Of a DNA stretch of 64,000 bases, positions 30,677 to 42,639 are shown in pieces. The DNA comes from Cladorhizidae sp. MBARI D1340-BT2 (lineage: Eukaryota; Porifera; Demospongiae; Poecilosclerida; Cladorhizidae). The DNA lies in assembly GCA_028752905.1 (NCBI GenBank), contig JAQNBH010000010.1, forward strand, positions 11,317,993-11,381,992, read 5' to 3'. Position 1 is the stretch's first letter, and each line of letters starts with the position of its first letter. The translations under genes were made by a program, and so were the position numbers. The notes below the pieces were generated by a model. The model saw only the letters and a list, made by a program, of their open reading frames with translations. It searched no databases and was not told the origin of the DNA.

Positions 30677-31060
30677 CCAGGCATCAGAACACAGATGGTC
30701 TGTCTCATCAGTCCTGGGTACAAGCCCAATCTAAAGAAGAACAAGGGAGGGATAATCACGGGGAAACCTCTAGGATCCCCTGTGACTAACTGAGAAACTC
30801 TTGAGTAAAATATCACCTTGTTTAATTAGCACTTGCATTGTGGCAACCACATACTGAATATGTTTATGTAGTTGAAACCCACTGGAAGGCCAAACTGCTG
30901 CTATGTTTATAAGGAGCAGTAGTAAGCCTGAAAGACAGCAGTTCATTAAAGTTATTTCAACCAGAGAACAGTAGACATACTTAGTACAGGGTGGCCTGAC
31001 CATGTTGGGATGGGAGGAAGGGTATTGTCTTGGTGGCAGCACAGACACAGATATAACCGA
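30677..31060 (+). repeat. RNase H tail plus LTR, copy 1
   Basis: A 384-bp unit. It begins with the last residues of a Gypsy RNase H (HQNTDGLSHQSW), then a purine tract (aaagaagaacaagggaggg) and an LTR-like sequence from about 30753 (taatcacggggaaacc) to 31060. It is about 95% identical to copy 2 by eye. RNase H directly followed by an LTR means no integrase at the 3' end of pol in this family either. Confidence 0.7.
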
Positions 31061-31113
31061 TTGGTCTCTGGCCCTCCAACAATTCATGTTCAAGGTCATA
31101 CACAGGCCTGGTG
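31061..31113 (+). pseudogene. RNase H fragment between the two LTR copies
   Basis: Encodes WSLALQQFMFKVIHRPGA, the C-terminal RNase H strand, running into copy 2. It shows that copy 2 is preceded by 53 bp more pol than copy 1. Confidence 0.7.
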
Positions 31114-31494
31114 CCAGGCATCAGAACGCAGATGGTCTGTCTCATCAGTCTCCTGGGTACAAGCCCAATCTAAAGAAGAACAAGGGAGGGATATCACGGG
31201 GCAACCACTAGGATCCCCTGTGACTAACTGAGAAACTCTTGAGTAAAATATCTCCTTGTTTAATTAGCACTTGTATTGTGGCAACCACATACTGAATATG
31301 TTTATGTAGTTGAAACCCACTGGAAGGCCAAACTGCTGCTCTGTTTATAAGGAGCAGTAGTAAGCTTGAAAGACAGCAGTTCATTAAAGTTATTTCAACC
31401 AGAGAACAGTAGACATATACTTAGTACAGGTGACCATGTTGGGATGGGAGGAAGGGTATTGTCTTGGTGGCAGCACAGACACAGATATAACCGA
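31114..31494 (+). repeat. RNase H tail plus LTR, copy 2
   Basis: A 381-bp unit matching copy 1. Same RNase H end (RHQNADGLSHQS) and purine tract, then LTR-like sequence from about 31192. The match to copy 1 ends at ataaccga; if the LTR runs on to gtgaca it ends at 31501. Confidence 0.7.
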
Positions 31495-31689
31495 CGTGAC
31501 AGCTGGCACCGGCTAAGCCATCACAGGTGCATATTGAGCATAAAAATCTTGTGCAAGCTATATAAACAAGCGAGCTGGAATATTACTTTAAAGGATAAAC
31601 TACTTTCTCTGGGCATCTTTCTAGTCAATGCCATCTTCATCTCTCATACCACCATATGTTGTCTGGAATCATACCACCCATAGTTACAA

Positions 31690-31870
31690 CAAAAAAATTG
31701 TTTTCTTATTCTTTAATCTTTTTTTTCTCCTTTCCTTTTTTCCCTTTTTTCCTTCCTTTTTCTTCTTCTTCTTTACAACAAAAATATTATTATTATTATT
31801 ATATTATTAACACTATTGTTGTTATTGTTGTTGTTGCTGCTGTTGCTGCTGTTGTTATTTTTTTAAAGAT
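31690..31870. repeat. Pyrimidine-rich and trinucleotide repeat tract
   Basis: A T/C-rich run, then (TTA)n and (TTG/TGC)n between the LTR pair and LINE-A. It borders the 3' end of the minus-strand LINE-A. Confidence 0.8.
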
Positions 31871-31954
31871 AATGCCTGAGGTAATGCCTGTAAAAAAATA
31901 CTTAACATTTTCCTCTTATTCATATAGTTTATAGAACCCCCTCCCCTCAAGTTC

Positions 31955-33350
31955 AAATGTTCAAGTGATGACTAGGGAAATGGCTCTTCCCCAACCCTGA
32001 TGGCAAAGATACCATTAGTGAGGCTGCATTCCCATGCTGCACAGCCACAGAAATCCATTGAAGAAGATGTTGATGGGAGTTCTCTTCATAAGTCACTGAC
32101 CTCAGGCGGCGTCCCAACTCCCTGAAGAATGCCTTTGCTTGAGGCCCGAAGGATCCACAAGTCTCTACCGCCACAGGTACAAACTTGTATGCCGAGTCCA
32201 GGTGGGCATACTTCTCACCCTTCAAAATCTCTGCCTGGGCTGCCACTGCACCAGCCACAGTGACTGAAGCCAAAAGGTTGGATGGGGCAAAGGTGTCACT
32301 GCAGGTTGCATCCCATACCAAGCGTCTACCACTTGACCATGGAATGATGGACATGCCATCAGGTCTCTTTCCATCGGACCAAAGCAGACCTGAGGGCTCC
32401 AGCCGGGAAGGGAAATTTGCACCAGTTAATGACCGATGGATGATGTCATTTAAAGCACCATGGCGAGAAAGCCTTCCCTGACTGTGCCTGTAGCTCAACT
32501 CATGCGTGCCAAACTGGTTGACATCCGATTCACAGTAACTACAAGAGTGTGGCTGGCACAGGCGTGCTCCAAGATGTAGCCCAACTGCTATTCAAACTAC
32601 TAGTACATCATCGCTCATTTGGAGACCTAGTGAGGAGATTGGCAGGGCATTAAGCCAGGCACCCAACTCACATGCAGACACTGCGAGGAGACGAGCTCTG
32701 GTTTTGGGGTCACTAGCATTCTGCAAAAGTGACTCTGCCCTTTCCAAAATACGAGGGATGTCCCATGACTTCTGCTGATGGGAAGCAGGCGGTGCTGGAG
32801 GAGGCAAGACAAAGTCATCACCCCAGAGTGGAAGGGCAACCTCAATGTCAGGGTACTGGACAGCACTAAACCGAGCGGGGAGGATATGGTGAATGAGATT
32901 GGATGATCCATCAGCAGAAGCGAAAAAGGCAGAGGGAGCAAGATGAACCGCACTCCTAATTCCAATTCCCCCATGGTTCACTGGAAGGGTGGCCTGTAGC
33001 CAAGAAGGGTCATTGTTCTGAAAATCTATATTAGTGATATTGCTGAGGATCGACTTGAGAAGGTGGTCATAGGCTAGGAGATCACTGGAAGAGAAACAGG
33101 GAGCAGAGCAGAGAATGTGCATCATCTTAGGTGAGTGATGCAACAATGTGATAGCATCATGTGATTGCAAATGACAAAGTCTATCACCCATCAACTGCAG
33201 CAGCTCTGTCTTCTCACTTACATATGCATCCACTGATTGTAACCCTCCAATAGGAGAGCCCAAGAGATTGGCATTCTCTGGGTTAATGATGCTAACTCCA
33301 GGAAGAGCAATGAGGACGATCCCTCGAGAGGTAGGATCCTTACAGATCAA
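31955..33350 (-). pseudogene. LINE-A: 3' part of a non-LTR retrotransposon
   Basis: Minus-strand 3' part of a non-LTR element, lacking the RT core. 33350-32592 (252 aa) resembles the thumb/connection region of these proteins (LQSHDAITLLHHSPKMMHIL; NHGGIGIRSAVHLAPSAFFA). After a frame change comes a degraded zinc finger (near 32540-32490, C..C, then SYRHSQGRLSRH with Tyr where Cys is expected). An endonuclease-like motif follows: GKRPDGMSIIPWSSGRRLVW then DATC, i.e. R-PD followed by D. I infer a restriction-like endonuclease as in R2/R4-type elements. It ends LGRRLRSVTYEENSHQHLLQ and ISVAVQ. A shorter copy lies at 61970-62165. Confidence 0.6.
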
Positions 33351-33770
33351 TATTATTATTATTGTTTTTGTTGTTGTTGTTGTTGTTGTTGCTGCTGCTG
33401 CTGCTGCTGCTGTTGCTGTTGATTTTTTAATTTTTTATTACTACTATTAAAACTACTATTATTACTACTATTATTACTACTATTATTATTACTATTATTA
33501 CTACTATTATTACTACTATTATTACTACTATTATTACTACTATTATTATTACTATTATTACTACTATTATTACTACTATTATTACTACTATTATTACTAC
33601 TATTATTACTACTATTATTACTACTATTATTACTACTATTATTACTACTATTATTACTACTATTATTACTACAATTATTACTACTATTATTACTACTATT
33701 ATTACTACTATTATTATTACTACTATTATTATTACTACTATTATTACTATTATTATTACTATTATTACAT
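33351..33770. repeat. Trinucleotide repeat array, about 420 bp
   Basis: (TTA/TTG/TGC)n, then a long (CTACTATTATTA)n-type array that is nearly perfect. It lies directly at the 5'-truncated end of LINE-A. Confidence 0.95.
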
Positions 33771-33784
33771 CTAGCCTACCTAGT

Positions 33785-34190
33785 ATATTGTCATTTGTTG
33801 TGTGTGTGTGAAATTTGATTCTTTATAACTAGCATGTGTTACTTTGGTGTTAGTGAAATTAATATATTCTATAATTGATCTTTCTCTTAGAAGTACAAAA
33901 ATATTATTACTATTATTATTATTACTATTACTATTGTCGTGGATCCTGATCAAACCTAAAAATGCCGACATCAAAACAAAGCAAAAAATAAACCTAGACC
34001 GAAGATTGTCATTTTTTTGTGTGCGTAATTTGATTATTTATAACTAGGATGTGTTAATGAATTATGTATATTCTATAATTTTTTCTTTTCTTAGAAGAAC
34101 AAATATATCATTATTGTTGTTGTTGTTGTTGTTGTTATTACTATTATTAGGTTGTTGTTGTTGTTATTATTATTGTTAATATTACTATCG
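33785..34190. repeat. Two-copy direct repeat with trinucleotide tails
   Basis: About 33785-33960 and 34003-34190 share attgtcatttttttgtgtg-type starts, 'tttgatt..ttataacta', 'attctataatt' and 'cttagaag.acaaa', each ending in ATT/GTT trinucleotides. The period is about 217 bp. Confidence 0.6.
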
Positions 34191-34700
34191 TCGTATCCCT
34201 CAACTGAAGAAAAAGCCCTAACACAAGGCCGCAACAAGGACATAACTCACACCCGAACAAAACAAGCCAAGTTCGAAGGACTCCAAGAACTTCTAAAAAG
34301 CACCAACAAGCCAAGCTCGAGGGACACCAAGAACCTCCACAAAGCACAGAACACATGTTATATGACAGACCAACAAAGCACAGAAAACTTATCATGAGAG
34401 ATTCACCCCCAAATGAAGAGAGGGCTAGTTTTCTCTTTTTTCCCCTGAGCTCTGAGTTTTTACCCCACAAAAAAAGTTTTTTCTCAGTTTCTCAGTTTTT
34501 TTCTTCTCTGCTGGTCCAACCAAAACCTGTGCCACCCACTCACTATCATCACTCACACCATCCACTCACTATATCATCACTCACACCACCCACTCACTGT
34601 ATCGTCACACTAGCACCATCAACCATGAACCAATCGTAAGTGCGAACACATGCTCACCAACCTTTATATTTATTCACCCACATGCACAGAGTCTCTCGTT
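34191..34700. other. Unrecognised sequence with a 45-bp duplication
   Basis: Contains aacaagccaagttcgaagg... (about 34264) and aacaagccaagctcgaggg... (about 34307), a diverged tandem duplication. Then comes a T-rich stretch and a (CACTCACTAT/CATCACTCACAC)n-like low-complexity run at 34535-34610. No gene recognised. Confidence 0.5.
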
Positions 34701-34708
34701 CTTAAGTA

Positions 34709-34737
34709 CTGACGAAGATACCCCACAAGTATCGAAA
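34709..34737 (+). ncRNA. Hammerhead-ribozyme-like core, possible Penelope-type remnant
   Basis: CTGACGA (34709-34715), one extra A, then a perfect 5-bp helix GATAC/GTATC (34717-34721 and 34729-34733) around a 7-nt loop, then GAAA (34734-34737). CUGANGA, helix II and GAAA is the conserved hammerhead order. The unpaired A and the lack of a clear stem III with UH cleavage site mean it is probably inactive. Such motifs are known in the terminal repeats of Penelope-like retroelements; no Penelope protein is visible nearby. Confidence 0.4.
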
Positions 34738-35605
34738 GCTTTGTTGAACAAGAATTTATCTATCATATCAAAACTCAACCAGAAATATTTGAGGGTAGCT
34801 ACTGATAAGTCTACGATGTACAACCACAACCCAGCACTCAATAGCCTCTCCCTGAGGAGCCACAGGATCTCGAGAGGAGAGGGGCTCCAACCCAGAACTG
34901 GTGAGAGGTAGGACTCTCCCTCACGAGCGGCCCCTCCCATTGCTCCACATCCATAACACCATCACTATCGCTCGCCAGAAGGTAGAACAGGATAGTCTTC
35001 TGCGTGGCCTCGAGCAACCCTCCAAACAATGAGTTGCCACACGCACTCAGTAATAATAATTACAGTGCAGGCAGCTTCTCCCTCCCAGAAGGGTACTCAA
35101 CTCCTAAACATTATCCTAATGCTATGGACAGCTTCCTCAAACAGAGACCGACTTTCAGCTCGAATCCATACACATTCCCATGCTGGAAGATTGGTCCACA
35201 GACCAAATCCCACACCATGGTCCTGCCAGCGGAATGTCCCTCTGACTACAGACCAAAGCCCCCAGCCCAACCCCAATGAGCTGGTATCCATCAACCCCAA
35301 TGATCTGACTTTTAACCCCAGTGATCTGACTTTGGACCCAAGTCCCCAGCCAAATCAGCTGGAATACATCAACTAGTCCCCGGAACAAATCCGAGACCAT
35401 GGCCCTGCTGGGAGAATAACAAAGCTATCCTTTTACCTATTATATTAATTGGTAATGGTTTGGTTTACATGAGTGCACTTGCTTCCTTTCCCACCTTTTG
35501 CTACCATTTAAAAATGTTTCTGTACGTTATATGAGTAGGAAGTATGAGCAAGTCATCTGCCTTAAAACTGGCTCACGCATAATGGAATTGGTAGTCGAGT
35601 GAAAA
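34738..35605. other. Unrecognised sequence; Pro/Asn-rich ORF 35029-35376
   Basis: The only open stretch of note encodes 115 aa ending in an imperfect repeat (NELVSINPNDLTFNPSDLTL). It matches no family I recognise. The repeat comes from tandem 'accccaatgatctgact' units (35270-35345). Probably not a functional gene. Confidence 0.35.
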
Positions 35606-35775
35606 AACTTGTGGTTACCATATTATAACTCCATAGATTCTGCACACTTTGGTGTGGACTTGATATATGATAGGACTCTCTGTGTGCTCTCTTTTGATAA
35701 TAAACCATTTCCCATAGGTCTACCTATACCCAAGTTACTGGAGTTAAAGTGGAGGTGCCTCAAAACCTGAGTACC
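35606..35775. repeat. Dispersed repeat X, copy 1
   Basis: About 170 bp (acttgtggttac...gagtgc-like...ctcaaaacctg) aligning with 39928-40097 in the same orientation at roughly 75-80% by eye. Non-coding. Confidence 0.6.
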
Positions 35776-36129
35776 TGGTTTGATAACAAGTCTGAGTCCA
35801 GTTTGTCAAGTGCTAGACAGCTAAAATTAGCACCACTGGCTAGAGAAAGAAGCCCTACAGCATACAACGAGTTGTTTCATTAGGCACTAAAACTTAAGTA
35901 CGTGGTCAAGCGCCTTGGTTGATAATCAATTTCCTTACAATTTTATTTTCCAACTGAGGTTAATTCTCTACACAGGTATATTGGATCTGCTATGCTAGCT
36001 GAGGCTAATAATACTTCACCAGGTGATACTGTGTTAACTATCATTACCAAACACTTTAATAAAACGATTAAGGGAATGCGTTTGAAATTGTAATTAATGG
36101 ATCAGATTAGCAAGACACATGTTGTGTGT

Positions 36130-37110
36130 AGTGTGTGTGTGTGTGTGTGTGCATGTGCATGCGCTGCATGTGTTTCTGTGTGTGGAAGGCAGATTATTAG
36201 TGTTTACAAGTTAGTTTTTCACAGAAGGAATGTAATTAATGGGGTCTGATGTAAACTTTTCTCCCACTAATCTGACTCTATTGCCCCTTAATTCAGCCCC
36301 ACTTACTTCCTAAATATTCATTTAGTACCAAGAAATGTTGGCGTATTAAGTTGGGGTACAGATGGTTTCTAAACTGTGACAGGCCAGCCATGTAATGTGT
36401 TACTAAATACTAAGAACATCATACACATACGTGTGTGTGTGTGTGAGTGTATGTATATACAGCAGTGATATTAGTGGTTTTATAATTTCTCTCAACGGTT
36501 TCCCACAGTGCAATGATTTTTAAAGTTTTGATTTTAAGCAAGTAAGGTTAGGATGCGACAAAAAAAAATGCCAAGATTGTCTTTGATGCTGAAAAAATGA
36601 TGACCCTATTTCACGAAACTAAACGTAGCTGCATTCCTTATACAGCTGTAATTTCCTCATGGTTATAAAACACTAAGCTCCATATATTGAACGTCCCGAG
36701 TTTGAGTAACCCATTACTTCTGACCTAACCCTATTTAGAAACCACCCCCCCCCCCCAATTTCATATACATTATTTGCCGGAGTACAGGTGACAGTGGCAG
36801 CTCCAAATGCCCCTCCCCAAATCAGGGGTGCAACTTACACATTGAATGTGTCCACTCCTACTGGAATAAAAGTGGCAGTGGCTAAACTGAATGACTGGTT
36901 TATTATGTGTTACAAGTGCAGCATGTGACCTAGTACTGTAGCTTGATGCAATGCTCTTAGTTTTATGTTCTCTGTGTGTGAACTGTCTGGAACTAAGTGC
37001 ATTAGTCACACTGCATATTATAAATTCAACCACCATGTATACTACTACCTCATGGTCCACCCAGAAATGACCCTGAGCCACCCTAGGCCATCCAGTGGGT
37101 GTCACACCCC
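36130..37110. repeat. Dispersed repeat Y, copy 1
   Basis: About 1 kb matching 62340-63205 in the same orientation. It has a (TG)n start, ggggtctgatgtaaa, ttaagttggggtacagatgg, caggccagccatgtaatgtg, 'ccccccccaatttcatatac', gtgcaacttacacattgaat, and ctacctcatggtccacccag. No coding capacity recognised. At the right end the second copy is interrupted by a hAT-like TIR. Confidence 0.75.
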
Positions 37111-39927
37111 ATCATCATGGACGTCTGCATAAATCACTATGCAAACCAGTTGTAAGCCACACTGCTAGTGGTCCACCCAGAGACCACCTCAGGACCACCC
37201 ATATAGCACCCAGTGGAGGCCAACTCTTTGATGCCCATAGGAGCTCCAGTATATGTCCATCTGAAAACAGGCACATGAGCTGCATATCCCTCTCCCACAT
37301 AGACTGCCCACATGCTCTCTTTCTCCAGTCAGACCTACCACCAAGTGGGTCCCTCGTCTTAGTCGTGCCTGCCCTACTCATGGCACAGCCTCACGTTGAC
37401 AATGTCAATTTGATTATTGAGAAGGTGATTTTAATATATACATATATATATATATATATAGTAACAATAGAAAAGTACTGGGATAGCTAGTCCTACTACA
37501 GTTTCATACTAATGCAATCATCAGACAGAATGAGCAACACAGTACTTTTATATTATTACTATTCAATAGCTCTGCTTTAACACAGCATTGAGCACTATTT
37601 GTAGCCTTCACCAGCAAACTACCTTCTAAGTATATATATATATATAAAATGTGCGTCATACATAAGTGCGTACATTGTTTTATTGAAGTCTGTGGTGTTA
37701 TCTACTTAAAGGACAGAATATGGATCCCTTGTATTTAGAGCATATGAACATGTGGCGACGCCCTCAAATCTTCCTTTATTAGAACGCTAGTGCTAAGTGC
37801 ACCTATAGGATTGGCAAGACTAGTTTCTTCTTGAAATATTATATAGAGACATGACTAGTGACAACAAAAACATGCACCATTCATGTGATGATGAGAAGGA
37901 AATTTTCACATGCATGTTGGGAAGGAAGCTATATGAATATGGGTATTGATTACAGGATGACGCACGTACTCATGAAAAACATGACTCTACAGTATGTATA
38001 TGTGTTTGTGTGTAGAGATATAGCTAGTTGTGTGTGTGCTTATGTCTGTGTGTGTGTGTGTCCATCTCTCACCCTCTCTCTCTTGGAATCAAAATATTGA
38101 AATATAACCCTGTGCCAAGCTTGACAACACTTGGTTCTCTCTGTGCGGACATATATACCTCTTCTGTAGAGTTTACAAAACTCTCAATGCACTAAGTTTG
38201 ATCCAATGAATAGAGGCCAGTCTTGAAACAGATTTTGTAGGACCATCTCTACCAGGAAGATCATGTGGAATGTTCAGATGCTGGAGATGATAAAAGTGAA
38301 TGATAGTTTCCTTCGGTCCCCTGAGGAGAACTTGTCTCAACTAATGCAGTGAACAGTCAGCAAGCATCGCAATTTTCAATGTTTGGAGATCTCCCAAGAG
38401 TTCACATAATTATGTAGGAGAGTTCATCTCAATTATTTCCAAATGCAGTCAGCAAGCGTCACAATATTAGATAAATTAATTCCTTCCAGACAAGGTTAGA
38501 GTTCAATTGCTATCATTATGAGAAGAATCAGCTCTGGTATCATCATTACATCCTTCTCTGAAGTATCAGCTACCTTAATTATTGATGTTTTAAGTAACTT
38601 ATATGCTTCTTCAGTGAAATGTCAGACCCTATGGTTACTGCTGATGATATGAATTTGATGCGAATGCAAAGACTTCCTCCAGCCTCCAACCCCCAACCAA
38701 CAGTAGTCATATCTCTAAAACTCACTTGGCAGCTTTTTAATCGCCTAAACTCTGGTTTTAGTAGTTCTTAGCTCCAAAACAGAACCAGTATATCTTGAAT
38801 CCTATGCTAAGGAAGAGAGATAACCATCTTTAGGGATTTGGCATGGCAAAGTTCAGGTCATGACCATAACTTCACATATTTCAGTATGCTCCTACAACAG
38901 ACAATATATGTTTGATGGGAAAAAAGAACATAGGTACAATGTGCATGTCATGAGGCATGCTTATCTACAACAGCTCAATTTTAATTTTACTAGACCAATG
39001 CACTGGATAGTGATGGTGTGTAGGATACCTAGGTCCAACTTCATTAGAAGATTTTTTAGATTTCTGGACCTTCTTACGTTTGTATGTCTAGGCCTTGAGG
39101 TGGTAAATGATTGAAATACAGTTATGTTGTGTTGGGTTTGTTTATTTAGCCGCATGTGTGCCACGACTAATCATGAGAGATTGCGCTAAACAGCAAAGTT
39201 ATGCTTTCAAGGTGTGCTGTCACTGTAGGAGGAGCCACAAAAGCTGTATTTCAGGACCCCCATGGCTTTCATATTCCAGGGACGACATACAGGAAATTCT
39301 CCACCCCCACTCTCCCCACATTACACACACTTATGTTCAATACTAAGGTCATTAACTTCAACTAGGAGTAGGGTTGGTAATGGATGATTATTGTAGTGGA
39401 TAAGGTTAGAGGGCTGGGGTCAGGGCAGTGGTGAATATAGTTATAGCATGTTGTATCTAGGTTTAAGCCAGGGTAATGGCTACTGCATGTATTGCCAATG
39501 GTGTGCCAGGGTTAGGGCCAGAGCAACGGGTGACATTAGTAACAGAATGAAGTATCACGCATTGATAAGAGGTGGTATACATATTCTAACATGACTGATA
39601 ACTTTTAACAAGGGGAGCCACCATACTGCATAGTTAATAGTAGTCCTAATTTCTAGCATTATGGTCTTGATATATAATTAAATGATAAGGTGATGGTGTG
39701 TCTTGCACACTTCTGATTTTACTTTCCTTGTTCTGTTATTATACTGTTCAACTCACAAATAATAGTCCCCCACATCCTGCATGTGGTCTGGGATGATAAT
39801 TCCTTAGGCCACCAATCACGGTCTCTCAATCATAAGCTGAATGGAAGCCTCCTAACCATGGCCTTCAGGCTGAGGTTTGTTTTGGTAAGGCGAGACAGTT
39901 GAGTTTTTTAAACTTTTTAAAATTTTA
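37111..39927. other. No gene recognised; microsatellites
   Basis: AT-rich non-coding-looking sequence with (TA)n at 37430-37460 and 37630-37650 and (TG)n near 38005-38060. Open stretches at 37095-37490 and 38860-39114 match nothing I know. A degenerate minisatellite-like 'gggtta/gggct' stretch lies at 39365-39535. Confidence 0.4.
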
Positions 39928-40097
39928 CTTGTGGTTACAACTTTAGAGCTCTGTAGATTCTGCAAACTTCATGGTATGGACTTGATATAGAGCTGAAAAG
40001 ATAGGTCTCTCTGAGTGCTCTCTTTTGATACTAAAATATGTTTCATAGGATAAATATAGGCAAGTTACTAGACCCTAAATTGGAGGGATCTCAAAAA
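39928..40097. repeat. Dispersed repeat X, copy 2
   Basis: Direct-orientation copy of 35606-35775 (acttgtggttacaac...ctctgagtgctctcttttgat...). Confidence 0.6.
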
Positions 40098-40109
40098 CCT
40101 GCATCCCAA

Positions 40110-41010
40110 AGTCCCCACTCTTGCTGTCTTTTTGTTGGTGGCCTTAAAGGGAGTCTCTGCCTCATTTGCTATCTTCACGGGTACTTGCAATTTTGTCTAG
40201 AATTGTCTGGATGACGGATACCATGCCCTTGTTGGTGATGGTATCTCCCTCCCATTTCGCCTTCAGTACATCCAGGAGTCACTTCACTCATCGACCATAC
40301 ACAAACTTGAAGGAGGATAACTGTGTGGCTTCTTATTGCACTGCCCTGTGCACAAACAACAGATAGGGGAGTGCGCTCTCCCCCCACTACTGGTTGAACT
40401 TGGTCAATAGCATGGCCTTCAATATGCCAATGAACAACTCCACCATAACCATCAGTTTGAAGTTGTTAGCGGGAGGAAATGATGGGGAAGATTCTTAGGA
40501 TGCTGGGAAGTTCAGTCAATATCTTTACTATGAAATTCGACCCACTATCTGTCAGGATTTCTTTCGAGATCCTGACATGCAAAGTGTTAACTAGCAATCT
40601 TCATCAGGTATATTGTCATCCAGGTATTTTGTGCCACAGTCACAGTCAGTCAGGACATAGCAGTAGCCTTCTCTCAACCTCTGGAGAAGTCCTACAATAT
40701 CCGTGACAATCCTGTTGAAAGGCAGGTAGCTCACAGGCAGGTGCACCAAGGTGCTTTGATCTTCTTGTAGCCAGCTGTGCTTTAGCTAGCTGGGATCTTC
40801 TGCACAGGTCTGTAATGTCTCCATGTACTGCCTGTAGTTAGTCTGCACGATACTGTAAGTGGTCTTCTTTCTCTCCATGTGTCCTGCAAGTACAATGGAG
40901 TCGGCCAGCCTCAGTACTGTCATCCTCTATTGTTGCAGGGGGATTAGTTGCATCACCAATTCATCGTGGCTGTCAGGATACCACTTGCATTGTAGCACAC
41001 CTTGTTCTTG
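40110..41010 (-). pseudogene. Gypsy integrase remnant
   Basis: Minus-strand integrase. The zinc-domain remnant is near 41000-40850 (LADSIVLAGHMERKKTTYSI). The first Asp region is VTDIVGLLQRLREGYCYVLT, then DCDCGTKYLDD (about 40690-40600). The second is EILTDSGSNFIVKILTEL (about 40560-40510), then QLQTDGYGG with the Glu motif damaged. The C-terminal half reads LLQVCVWSMSE and similar (40387-40175). Stops and frame changes throughout. No LTR or other pol part is recognisable next to it. Confidence 0.65.
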
Positions 41011-42620
41011 AGTAAACAAACTGCCTTACTCATCTGCTGACTCCCAGACTGTTGCCAGTGAGTTGCCTGAGTCTCAGCTATATCATCCAGTCATTTGTCA
41101 AGATGTTAGGTTGGCATGCCGATGGAGGAAAACTTCTCTCTGTTATGAAGTTTCTGGCTCCTCAACATTTTGTTACTCATCCAGAGCATCTCAAACATGT
41201 CAACCTCAAATCAATAAAAGGTATCTCATCATCCTCTTTGGATTGCTGCTGCATTCTGTTGAGGTGGAGTTGCTCTCTCCACTGTGTTGGCCATGGCCAG
41301 GGTGGCATGTCCCTATCCTTCCTCTATTCCACATGTCTCCATAGCTTTTAGTCAGTGGGATTCAGGAGATTTTTCAAGGCTACAGTTGTAGCTGTGTCAT
41401 CTGAGCTGTGCATAAGACATTGAGGCAGTATGCCCAGGAAAGTCTTCTAGTCGATGACGTCCGAGACCACAGCCGACAGGGTGGCACTTCCTTCTTGATG
41501 TTGATAGTGGCAGTGGCTAAGGGGGTAACTTGAAACTGGCCACACTACTTTCGCTAAACTCTCCATCACAAGTGCAACAAGTCACTTCTATTTTCAGAGG
41601 GTTCTAAGACTATGGAATGATGCCATCCCTCAAATACACTTACCATTTTATACCTTGAAATAAATTAAAGAGGTAAAGGAATTTCTGTAGTCAATAATTT
41701 CATTGAATAAATAATCCTTGTACCTGTCACTTTGTTTCCTTGTAATAGGTGCTATATACCTTTACCTCACCTAATTTCTGGCTATTACTACATGCCAGAT
41801 AGTCCATCAGAGTGAATGTTACAGATTCAGCACTCTCACTCTTACTTTTAACTTACTCTTGTCATAATGTTCTATTAAGTCGCAAATAAATTTAAAATGA
41901 ACTTCTACTTGTCCCGATGTTTCGACTAGATGTTCCAAGAATAAAGAAATGCTAAAACTCTTGTCAGAATGCTACATTTAGGAACTCACAGTGGACATAA
42001 AGAAATTCCAATGACCTCAATATAATCAACTTGAAATTTACTCTCTCTCTCCATGTTTCTACTAAAAATCTCAAAATAATATGCATTGTTGCATCATATG
42101 TTGTCATGTCATAAGTAAGTATGCACCCTCATTGTTAGGACTAGGGACAGTGATAGGTAGGCAATGGCTAAAGTTAGGGCTAGGGCTAGGGCTACAGATA
42201 GAGACAGAGCTAGCCTAGTCCTGGTCACAAATGCAAGACTTGGCAAAGTTTTACCGAGCACACTATGCATGTTTCATGATAGTGAAGGTATTCATCTCCT
42301 TTTCTCACCCTACTAGTCAATCAGATAGCAATATGCAATCTCTATATGGGCTTGTCCAGCTAAACATGTTTTGTTAGGTTCTTACAAAGCTAAAGAGTGG
42401 TTTCTGTTACCAGCTCCAAAAATACTATGCCTGCACTATCTATCACAATTATTTCATAGCTCATGTCGAGGAACTTTCAATTAACACTACAGGAATATAA
42501 CGGTCTGTCAAGTCTTGGCCATGCAAAATGATAGGTTGGATTGGGATTGGCATGCTATTTGTGGATATCCTTGTCATTATTGTTATTGTTATGCAAAACA
42601 TATAATATCAACATTTACAA
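41011..42620. other. No gene recognised
   Basis: 41052-41460 may continue the Gypsy remnant but I cannot place it. The rest is AT-rich. A short gttagggctagggctagggct run near 42170 is only three units and not a telomere. Confidence 0.4.
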
Positions 42621-42639
42621 CATAGGAAATTTAATTCCG

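Noticed and set aside
31628..31934. Phe/Ser/Tyr-rich open frames
   Set aside because: Low-complexity T/C and trinucleotide DNA with no domain.
42165..42195. Telomere-like gggcta/gttaggg run
   Set aside because: Only about three imperfect units in an interior position.
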